9,686 nt of DNA from an uncultured Desulfotignum sp. (GTDB lineage Bacteria > Desulfobacterota > Desulfobacteria > Desulfobacterales > Desulfobacteraceae). This document shows positions 1 to 5,611 of the stretch, piece after piece. The position numbers and the translations under genes were made by a program. Positions within the stretch are counted from its first letter, which is position 1; each line of letters opens with the position of its first letter. The notes under the pieces are model-generated. The model saw only the letters and a list, made by a program, of their open reading frames with translations. It had not been told where the DNA came from and did not search any database. Location: contig CALGAJ010000273.1 in assembly GCA_937951975.1 (NCBI GenBank), positions 1 to 9,686 of the forward strand, given 5' to 3'.

Positions 1-1
1 C

Positions 2-58
2 GTCCACGTGCTGGACGCAGAAACCGGTCGGACCGTTAAAGTAGACGTCCCCCTGTAA
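2..58 (+). CDS. hynA: [NiFe]-hydrogenase large subunit, C-terminal end only (partial)
   Basis: Only the last 18 codons and the TAA stop are present; the gene begins before the window. The peptide reads VHVLDAETGRTVKVDVPL. In periplasmic [NiFe] hydrogenases of the Desulfovibrio type the chain ends with a DPCxxCxxH-like motif whose final His is followed by a short extension of about 15 residues, which a specific endopeptidase removes after nickel insertion. Here the visible His would be that last residue and the 16 residues after it the cleavable extension. The two active-site cysteines would lie just left of the window and cannot be checked. The next gene on the same strand encodes exactly this type of protease, which strongly supports the call. 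The symbol follows Desulfovibrio naming; the exact hydrogenase subgroup is inferred. Confidence 0.72.
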   Translation, partial: VHVLDAETGRTVKVDVPL

Positions 59-63
59 AGGAG
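58..63 (+). promoter_or_regulatory. Shine-Dalgarno AAGGAG, displaced from its start codon
   Basis: AAGGAG overlaps the last base of the large-subunit stop codon. It is the only strong ribosome-binding sequence before the hynC start at 141, yet it lies 77 nt away from that ATG. The gap is almost entirely filled by the inverted repeat 67-133. With the hairpin folded or absent, only AAT plus TCTTTTT (10 nt) would separate the site from the ATG, a workable spacing. The assignment to hynC is inferred. Confidence 0.6.
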
Positions 64-66
64 AAT

Positions 67-133
67 CGGGGTCAGGCTTTCCTTATTGTCGTTATTGGGA
101 CTCAATAACGACAATAAGGAAAGCCTGACCCCG
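67..133. repeat. Perfect 31-bp inverted repeat with 5-nt loop (palindromic element)
   Basis: Bases 67-97 are exactly complementary to 103-133, with loop GGACT at 98-102. The ends read CGGGGTCAGGC and GCCTGACCCCG. Perfect pairing over 31 bp cannot be chance and is far longer than a typical terminator stem. GGGGTCAG...CTGACCCC palindromes are familiar to me as dispersed repeats in many proteobacterial genomes, often linked to REP-associated tyrosine transposases (RAYT, Y1 family). That family link is from memory and not shown here. No second copy and no transposase occur in the window, and I see no target-site duplication at the edges. The element lies in the short space between the hydrogenase large-subunit stop and the protease start, so it is transcribed with the operon and its RNA will form a very stable hairpin. 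Confidence 0.9.
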
Positions 134-140
134 TCTTTTT
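67..140 (+). terminator. Terminator-like hairpin plus U-tract before hynC
   Basis: The 31-bp stem ends in a GC-rich base (CGGGG paired with CCCCG). It is followed at once by TCTTTTT at 134-140, the classic shape of an intrinsic terminator. It would stop part of the transcription coming from the hydrogenase structural genes just before the protease ATG. The stem is longer than usual for terminators, so it may work partially or not at all. The U-tract could also simply be the remnant of the old spacer before hynC. Confidence 0.35.
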
Positions 141-608
141 ATGAAAAAGCTACTGGTACTGGGGGTCGGCAACATCCTGATGCAGGACGACGGCATCGGC
201 GTACATGCCGTGCATGAACTGCTCAAGGAAAAAGAGGACTGGCCGCAGGTGGATTTCATCGATGGCGGCACCTTTACCCAGGATATCTTTTATCTGTTTG
301 AAGCATATGAAAATATTCTGGTTCTGGATGTTGTCCGGGCAGGTCACCCGCCGGCCACTATTTTCCGCTTGGAGGAAGAGGATCTGCGCAAAGATGAAAA
401 ACAGATGCTGTCGTTGCATGACATCGACCTGCTGGATTCTTTAGGCATGGCCCAGATGCGGGGCCACCGCCCTTATCTGCGGGTGATCGGCATACAGCCG
501 GATACCATCGACTGGGGCACCTCTCTCACACCTCCGCTGGCTGATGCATTGCCGGATTTTCTGGCAACCGCCCGAAAACATATCACAGACATTCTGGAAA
601 CCCGATGA
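141..608 (+). CDS. hynC: [NiFe]-hydrogenase maturation endopeptidase (HyaD/HynC/HybD family, peptidase M52)
   Basis: This 155-residue protein is full length for the family. It cleaves the C-terminal extension of the hydrogenase large subunit in the cytoplasm once the Ni-Fe centre is complete. The N-terminal motif GVGNILMQDDGIGV at residues 8-21 is the family signature. The three nickel-sensing ligands of E. coli HybD (Glu16, Asp62, His93) align with Asp17, Asp63 and His93 here. The Asp-for-Glu swap at the first ligand is common in the family as I recall it. The ATG at 141 is the only possible upstream start, because an in-frame TGA lies at 126-128 inside the hairpin and no other start codon lies between. 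No Shine-Dalgarno is found in the 13 bases just before the ATG; the likely one is at 58-63, on the far side of the hairpin. The gene follows the large-subunit gene, its presumed substrate, and ends 3 nt from the convergent hypE stop. Confidence 0.95.
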   Translation: MKKLLVLGVGNILMQDDGIGVHAVHELLKEKEDWPQVDFIDGGTFTQDIFYLFEAYENILVLDVVRAGHPPATIFRLEEEDLRKDEKQMLSLHDIDLLDSLGMAQMRGHRPYLRVIGIQPDTIDWGTSLTPPLADALPDFLATARKHITDILETR

Positions 609-611
609 TTT

Positions 612-1631
612 TCAGCAAATCCGGGGCAGCTGCTCTCCGGTAAGCATATCCACCAGCCGCTGTCCACCGATGGCGGTTTCCATGAACACTTTTCCAGGGT
701 GCTGATCCGTCACTTCTCCGATAATGGCGGCATTTTTGCCGAATGCATCCGCCCGTATCACATCCAACACCCTGGACGCCTGCTTTTCCGGCACAATGGC
801 CAGCAGTTTACCTTCGTTGGCAATGTACAAAGGATCAAATCCCAGCAGTTCACACACCCCGCTGACTTGCTTTTTTATGGGCAGGTCCCGTTCAAACAAC
901 GTCATCCCCACCCCGGACCGGGAAGCGATTTCATTCAAGGTCGTGCCCACCCCTCCCCGGGTGGGATCTCTGAGCACATGCACCTCACACCCGGATGACA
1001 GAATCGCTTTGACCATGTGGTTCAAGGGCGCGGAATCGGTCTTGAGATCTCCGTCAAACATCAAGCCTTCTCTGGCCGTGAGAATGGCAATCCCGTGATC
1101 TCCCATGGTGCCGCTTAAAATAATTTTGTCCCCGGGAAGGGCCCGGCTGCCGGACACATTCACACCGTTAAAGATCGTGCCGACCCCCGAGGTGTTGATG
1201 AAAATCTTGTCCGCCTTGCCCCGGGGCACCACCTTGGTATCTCCGGTGACGATCTTTACCCCGGCCCGTTTTGCCGCCGTTGCCATGGACTTGATGATTT
1301 TCTGGAAATCCTTGATAGGCAGACCTTCTTCAACAATCAGTCCCACACTGATGTACAATGGATTGGCCCCGCACATGGAAATATCGTTCACCGTGCCGTT
1401 CACGGCCAGATCCCCGATATTACCGCCGTTAAAAAAAATCGGGTCCACCACATAAGAATCCGTGGAAAACGCCATCCGCCCGGCCGGCACCTGATACACG
1501 GCCCCGTCATCCTCTCTGTCCAGATAATCATTGCTGAACAGCGGAAGAATCATTTTGGAGAACAGCGCATGGGAGGCTTTGCCCCCGGCACCATGATCCA
1601 GTAATATGGTGTTGTTATTCTCTGTATTCAT
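612..1631 (-). CDS. hypE: Hydrogenase maturation protein HypE (carbamoyl dehydratase)
   Basis: HypE receives a carbamoyl group from HypF on its C-terminal cysteine and dehydrates it with ATP to a thiocyanate, the source of the cyanide ligands of the [NiFe] site. The protein is 339 residues, normal for HypE, with a PurM/AIRS-like ATP-binding fold. The N-terminal LLDHGAGGKASHALF loop, the STDSYVVDPIFFNGGNIGDL segment and the GTVNDISMCGANP segment are all recognisable. The chain ends in PRIC, so the essential C-terminal Cys is present. I chose the ATG at 1631-1629 (MNTENNNTILLDHG), 11 nt after the hypD stop, with a weak GGAAA at 1636-1640. An ATG at 1646 overlapping the hypD stop would add five residues (MNGNK). 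The longer reading frame back to 1787 runs through hypD and is not supported. It is the last gene of the hypCFDE operon. Confidence 0.97.
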   Translation of the reverse strand: MNTENNNTILLDHGAGGKASHALFSKMILPLFSNDYLDREDDGAVYQVPAGRMAFSTDSYVVDPIFFNGGNIGDLAVNGTVNDISMCGANPLYISVGLIVEEGLPIKDFQKIIKSMATAAKRAGVKIVTGDTKVVPRGKADKIFINTSGVGTIFNGVNVSGSRALPGDKIILSGTMGDHGIAILTAREGLMFDGDLKTDSAPLNHMVKAILSSGCEVHVLRDPTRGGVGTTLNEIASRSGVGMTLFERDLPIKKQVSGVCELLGFDPLYIANEGKLLAIVPEKQASRVLDVIRADAFGKNAAIIGEVTDQHPGKVFMETAIGGQRLVDMLTGEQLPRIC

Positions 1632-1642
1632 TTTATTTCCAT

Positions 1643-2728
1643 TCATCCATAGTTGTAATATGCGGCACAGGCCCCTTCGCTGGACACCATACAGGGTCCC
1701 ACCGGTGTCATGGGGGTACAGGCTTTTTTGTACAGGGCACAGGCAACCGGTGTTTTCAATCCCATGAGAATCTCCCCGCAGGCACACCCTTTGGGTTCAG
1801 GCACGTCCATAAGGTTCAAGTCAAACCGGGTGCCGGCATCAAAAACCCTGAACTCCGGTTTCAATTTCATACCGCTGTTTTTTATAAGCCCAATGCCCCG
1901 CCACACGGCATCCCCCGCGGTAAACACCTGATGCATTACCGCCCTTGCCTTGGGATTTCCAGAGGGTTTCACGGCCCGGGCATAGGCGTTTTCCAGGGCC
2001 GGCACACCGGATTCATTCTGGCGCACCAGCATCAGCACCGCATGCAGAATGTCAATGGGCTCAAACCCCGTGATCACGGACGGGACCTTGTGGGCGTCGA
2101 ACACGGACCGGTATCCATCCACACCCGTAATCACGGACACATGCCCCGGCAGAATAAATCCGTCAATGGATACGCCTTGGGTGGTCATCAAAGCCGTCAG
2201 AGCCGGGGGCGTCAGTTTGTTGGCCGCATAAATGGAAAAATTGGTCACCCCCTGATCCGCGGCCATGAGCACGGCCGCCGCAATGGTAGGAATGGTGGTT
2301 TCAAATCCCACGGCACAGAACACCACCTGTTTGTCCGGGTTCTGCCGGGCAATGGTAACGGCGTCAAACACGGAATACACCATGCGCACATCTGCGCCGG
2401 CCCCTTTTTGTCCGGCCAGGGTGGTGCCCGAACCCGGCACTCTCATCAGGTCCCCGAACGTGGTGACAATCACGTCCGGCTGCCGGGAAATGGCCACAAA
2501 CGCATCGATATCTTTTTGTGCCGTGACACACACCGGACATCCCGGTCCGGACAGCAACGTGATGGTCTCAGGCAGTAGATTCCGGATCCCATGTCGAAAA
2601 ATGGCCATGGTATGGGTGCCGCACACCTCCATGAGCCGAATTGGGCTCCGGCTTTCTTTATGAATCGCTGCCACCAGATTTTTGGCCAGGGACGGATCCC
2701 TGAATTTTTCCAGATATGTCACTCCCAT
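1643..2728 (-). CDS. hypD: Hydrogenase maturation protein HypD
   Basis: HypD is the iron-sulfur scaffold that, bound to HypC, assembles the Fe(CN)2CO unit of [NiFe] hydrogenases in the cytoplasm. At 361 residues it has the usual length. The conserved CGTHT motif is at residues 36-40 and GPGCPVC at 61-67, giving the functional cysteines 36, 64 and 67. A cysteine-rich C-terminus (Cys315, 317, 330, 337, 346, 354) contains the ligands of the [4Fe-4S] cluster; six cysteines are present and four are expected to bind it. The start at 2728 is supported by a perfect AGGAGG (2736-2741) 7 nt upstream. The first ten bases overlap the end of hypF, so translation is probably coupled. Confidence 0.97.
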   Translation of the reverse strand: MGVTYLEKFRDPSLAKNLVAAIHKESRSPIRLMEVCGTHTMAIFRHGIRNLLPETITLLSGPGCPVCVTAQKDIDAFVAISRQPDVIVTTFGDLMRVPGSGTTLAGQKGAGADVRMVYSVFDAVTIARQNPDKQVVFCAVGFETTIPTIAAAVLMAADQGVTNFSIYAANKLTPPALTALMTTQGVSIDGFILPGHVSVITGVDGYRSVFDAHKVPSVITGFEPIDILHAVLMLVRQNESGVPALENAYARAVKPSGNPKARAVMHQVFTAGDAVWRGIGLIKNSGMKLKPEFRVFDAGTRFDLNLMDVPEPKGCACGEILMGLKTPVACALYKKACTPMTPVGPCMVSSEGACAAYYNYG

Positions 2729-5109
2729 GGAACCGCCTCCTGTGCCGGTTGAACAGTGTTCTTTAAAAATTTTGGGAGATCTTTAGACAGGGCCCCGGCA
2801 ACCGCGGCCTGGCCCAGGGCAATCCCGCCGTCTCCCGCCGGCACCCGGGAATGGGTGTAAACAGACAACCCGTTTTGTTTTAAAGACAACATCATTGCAT
2901 TGAGGATCAGATCATTGTTGAACACCCCGCCGGACAGCACCACTTTACCCGCCTTGTGGGCTGCGGCGACCTTAAATGCGGCCCGGGAAAACCCATGGAC
3001 CAGGGTCTGGTGAAACCGTTGACTGATCTGATGCACCGGAACCCGGGCACAAATATCATCCGCCATCTCCCGGATACCGGGGATCATATCGATGACCCAT
3101 TCGACCCCATCTTCCACCGGGTCCGGGGAGCGCAATTCACAGCCATAAGGTGCCGGGTCCGGAGCAATAATACCCTGCGGGGTCCCCACAGCCTCCAGTT
3201 CCATGGCGGCCTGGCCGTCATAGGAGATCTGATGACGGATTCCCAGCAAAGAAGACACAGCATCACACAATCGTCCACAGCTGGAAGTCCGGGGGGTGTT
3301 CACCTGTTTTTCCATCATCTGGCAGATAAAATCCAGGTCCTGGGGATCCATCTCATGGATAAACGGCAGATCCAGATCCAAAAAATTTCGTCCGAACGCC
3401 GTATACAACACCGCAGCCGCCATACGCCAGGGGGCCAGTACAGCCTTATCCCCCCCCGGCATGGGAAGATATCGCAAATGCGCTTTGCGCATAAAGGTCT
3501 TGCGGGTGGCCAAAAGAACTTCTCCGCCCCAGATATGGCCGTCCGTGCCTAACCCCGTGCCGTCCAGCACAATGGCGACCACGGGTTCATCCAGATCGTT
3601 TTCCACCATGCAGGACACGGCATGGGCATGATGGTGCTGGACACCCACCCGAAGAATCTGTTCAGAGAAACGGTCTTTGGCAAACCGGGTGCTCATATAT
3701 CCCGGATGCAGATCATGGGCCACTATGTCAGGATCGATATCCAGGATGGTCTTGAAATGATCCAGGGTCTGACCATAAAAATCAAAAGTTTTCCGGTTTT
3801 CCAGATCACCGATGTGCTGGCTTAAAAACGCCTGGTCCTTCCGGGTCAGACACAGGGTGTTTTTCATCCCGGCCCCGCACCCGAACACAAAAGGCAACTC
3901 ATCGGACAACGGTACCGGCAGCGGGGCATATCCTCTGGATCGCCGGTAAAACCGGGTCTGCCCGGCCTGGACCCGGACAATGGAGTCATCGGCCCGAAAA
4001 TAGATATCCCGGTTGTGCAGCAGAAAATAATCCGCAATGTGGGAAAACGCATCCAACGCATCCTGATTATCTATGGACAACGGCTCCCCCGGCCGGTTGC
4101 CGGACGTCATCACCAGCAGTTTCGGCCCGGCACCCAAAAGCAGGTAATGCAGCGGGGTATAGGGCAGCATCACCCCCAGGCAGGGATTCAACGGCGCAAG
4201 CTTTGGTGACAGCCCGGTCGGTGCATCAAGGCTTTTTTTCCTCAACAAAACAATGGGACGATTAAAACCGGTCAACACCCGAAATTCCTGTGCTGACACG
4301 TCCACATATTCCGACACCACGGATCCGGACCGGGCCATCAGGGCAAACGGCTTATGGGGCCGGCGCTTGCGCCGGCGCAGACGGTGAACCGCTGCATCAT
4401 CCGCCGCATCCACGGCCAGGTGAAACCCGCCCAGCCCCTTGACCGCCAGAATCTTTCCCCGGGCCAGCAGACTGCCGGCCTGCGCAATGGCCGTATCCGG
4501 TCCGGCAATGGTCTGACCTGTGTTATCGGTTAAAAACACCTGGGGGCCGCAGACCGGGCAGGCATTGGGCTGGGCATGAAACCGCCGATCCCCTGGATTG
4601 TCATATTCCGCCTGGCACTTTGGACACATGAAAAACTGTTTCATGGCCGTCTGGGGCCGATCATAGGGGATATCTTCAATGATCGTGAACCGCGGACCGC
4701 AATTGGTGCAGTTGATGAACGGGTATCTGAAACGCCGGTTCTCAGGGTCTTCCATTTCTGAGAGGCAATCGTTGCACACACACACATCCGGTGAAATCAG
4801 GGTTGCCCGGGAAGGGCCTGTCCGGCTGGCTATGATTTTGAATCCCGTACCACCTGTAACCGGCACAGGTATTGTTTGAACCCCATCCACCCGGGCCAGC
4901 ACCGGGGGGTGGGCCGTGATCTCTTCCTCAAACCGGGCCAGGTTTTTCGGGGAACCTTCCACCCGGACCCGGACGCCGAAGGCCGTATTGGAAACCTCTC
5001 CCGCGATCCGGTGCCGGGCGGCCAGAGAAAACAGAAACGGCCGGAATCCGACCCCCTGGACCACCCCGCTGATATCAAGTTGTCTGGCAATGCAGTCGGA
5101 ATCAGGCAT
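2719..5109 (-). CDS. hypF: Carbamoyltransferase HypF
   Basis: HypF converts carbamoyl phosphate and ATP to carbamoyl-adenylate and transfers the carbamoyl group to the C-terminal Cys of HypE. With the chosen start it has 796 residues, close to the usual 750-800. Domains in order are: an acylphosphatase-like domain (about 1-95) with VQGVGFRPF at 17-25 and the catalytic pair Arg23 and Asn41; two C4 zinc fingers (about 110-195) with CNDC, CTNC, CPKC and CPVC; a YrdC-like domain (about 200-385) with the basic RKRRPHKPFA segment; and a Kae1-like domain (about 405-790) with the metal-binding HHHAH near residue 490 and the SGGVFNN and GDGGIALGQA motifs near the end. The start ATG at 5109 overlaps the hypC stop by 8 bp and places the VQGVGFRPF motif as in E. 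coli HypF. No clear Shine-Dalgarno precedes it, so coupling to hypC translation is likely. ATGs at 5136 and 5139 are alternatives. Confidence 0.97.
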   Translation of the reverse strand: MPDSDCIARQLDISGVVQGVGFRPFLFSLAARHRIAGEVSNTAFGVRVRVEGSPKNLARFEEEITAHPPVLARVDGVQTIPVPVTGGTGFKIIASRTGPSRATLISPDVCVCNDCLSEMEDPENRRFRYPFINCTNCGPRFTIIEDIPYDRPQTAMKQFFMCPKCQAEYDNPGDRRFHAQPNACPVCGPQVFLTDNTGQTIAGPDTAIAQAGSLLARGKILAVKGLGGFHLAVDAADDAAVHRLRRRKRRPHKPFALMARSGSVVSEYVDVSAQEFRVLTGFNRPIVLLRKKSLDAPTGLSPKLAPLNPCLGVMLPYTPLHYLLLGAGPKLLVMTSGNRPGEPLSIDNQDALDAFSHIADYFLLHNRDIYFRADDSIVRVQAGQTRFYRRSRGYAPLPVPLSDELPFVFGCGAGMKNTLCLTRKDQAFLSQHIGDLENRKTFDFYGQTLDHFKTILDIDPDIVAHDLHPGYMSTRFAKDRFSEQILRVGVQHHHAHAVSCMVENDLDEPVVAIVLDGTGLGTDGHIWGGEVLLATRKTFMRKAHLRYLPMPGGDKAVLAPWRMAAAVLYTAFGRNFLDLDLPFIHEMDPQDLDFICQMMEKQVNTPRTSSCGRLCDAVSSLLGIRHQISYDGQAAMELEAVGTPQGIIAPDPAPYGCELRSPDPVEDGVEWVIDMIPGIREMADDICARVPVHQISQRFHQTLVHGFSRAAFKVAAAHKAGKVVLSGGVFNNDLILNAMMLSLKQNGLSVYTHSRVPAGDGGIALGQAAVAGALSKDLPKFLKNTVQPAQEAVPWE

Positions 5110-5353
5110 CTGTATGTGAAGAATGACGGCGGGCATCATCTGCCGCCAGGATCTGGCGCATATCTTCCAGGGTCTGGCGGGCCGCGGATTCATCCAGTTT
5201 GCTGATGGCAAATCCGGCATGAACAATCACATAATCCCCGATTTGTACATCATCTAAAAGCGCCAGGCTGGTTTCCCGGATCACCCCGTCCACAGACACT
5301 TTGGCAAGGCTGCCCTGGATTTCGATAATTTTTGACGGTACGGCTAAACACAT
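5102..5353 (-). CDS. hypC: Hydrogenase assembly chaperone HypC (HypC/HybG family)
   Basis: HypC is a small chaperone that carries the Fe(CN)2CO unit with HypD and delivers it to the large-subunit precursor. The protein has 83 residues and opens with MCLAVP, so the essential Cys2 (free after removal of Met1) is present. The VHAGFAISKLDE segment contains His45, the counterpart of E. coli HypC His51. The start at 5353 is fixed by this motif; AAGGAAA at 5364-5370 lies 10 nt upstream. It is the first gene of the operon, and its stop codon overlaps the hypF start. Which large subunit it serves is not shown directly, but the hydrogenase genes at the left edge are the natural client. Confidence 0.96.
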   Translation of the reverse strand: MCLAVPSKIIEIQGSLAKVSVDGVIRETSLALLDDVQIGDYVIVHAGFAISKLDESAARQTLEDMRQILAADDARRHSSHTDA

Positions 5354-5381
5354 GTGCGGACTATTTCCTTTTTTATCATTT

Positions 5382-5414
5382 ACTTGATTATATCCTGTCA
5401 GTATACCTTCAAGT
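5382..5414. promoter_or_regulatory. 33-bp imperfect palindrome, candidate operator over the hypC -10
   Basis: The half-sites 5382-5397 and 5399-5414 are symmetric about base 5398 and match at 12 of 16 positions in three blocks. These are ACTTGA/TCAAGT at the outside, TAT/ATA in the middle and CTG/CAG at the centre. The palindrome covers the candidate -10 hexamer of hypC, so a protein bound there would block the promoter. The arrangement suggests a dimeric or tetrameric regulator, but I cannot assign it to a known family. Confidence 0.4.
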
Positions 5415-5417
5415 CAG
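5387..5417 (-). promoter_or_regulatory. Candidate sigma70-type promoter of hypCFDE
   Basis: On the minus strand a perfect -10 hexamer TATAAT occupies 5392-5387. Upstream CTGACT (5417-5412) is a fair -35 match but the spacer is 19 bp; the shifted reading TGACTT gives 18 bp. Initiation near 5380 would give a leader of about 27 nt containing the hypC ribosome-binding site. The -10 is convincing, the -35 weak, so an activator may be needed. Confidence 0.45.
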
Positions 5418-5529
5418 CGGATCGGGCAATATTTATTTCATCTTTGTCCATTTTATCAATGCCTGAAGCAGATGTGATCCGGCATCCCCTGAATCCTTTT
5501 TTTCCAGGGTCTGTCGAATTTTAAATCCA

Positions 5530-5558
5530 TTGCAATATATCGCCTTGTGTTGTATTAA
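5530..5558 (+). promoter_or_regulatory. Weak candidate promoter of the amidohydrolase gene
   Basis: TTGCAA at 5530-5535 and TATTAA at 5553-5558 are separated by 17 bp, each matching 4 of 6 consensus bases. The position, about 55-80 nt before the ATG at 5612, is reasonable. Nothing else in the rest of the intergenic region (5418-5529) stands out beyond AT-rich stretches and two short 5-bp dyads. Confidence 0.3.
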
Positions 5559-5611
5559 AATCAAAAAGTATTCCGATCGCTTCACGAATTTCAGAATCCA
5601 AGAGGTCTGTC

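Noticed and set aside
1632..1787. N-terminal extension of hypE up to an ATG at 1787.
   Set aside because: The added 52 residues are the hypD 3' end read in another frame. The HypE family begins close to the LLDHGAGG motif.
1931..2578. Long plus-strand open frame opposite hypD (215 codons).
   Set aside because: It is antisense to a clear HypD. Its translation is rich in His, Gly and Arg without any recognisable motif, as expected for a shadow of a GC-rich gene.
2956..3552. Plus-strand open frame of 198 codons opposite hypF.
   Set aside because: It is fully antisense to the conserved Kae1-like domain of HypF and shows no family motif.
4359..4376. GC-rich perfect 8-bp inverted repeat with a TT centre inside hypF.
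   Set aside because: It encodes the basic Arg/Lys segment of the HypF YrdC-like domain (RRRKRRPHKPFA), which is conserved at protein level. GC-rich Arg codons explain the symmetry and no U-tract follows.
5110..5226. N-terminal extension of hypF up to an ATG at 5226.
   Set aside because: It overlaps hypC in another frame and has no similarity to HypF. The acylphosphatase domain starts correctly from 5109.
5487..5509. Short dyad CCCTG/CAGGG with a T-rich loop in the intergenic region.
   Set aside because: Only a 5-bp stem, with the T-run inside the loop rather than after the stem, so it is not a terminator.
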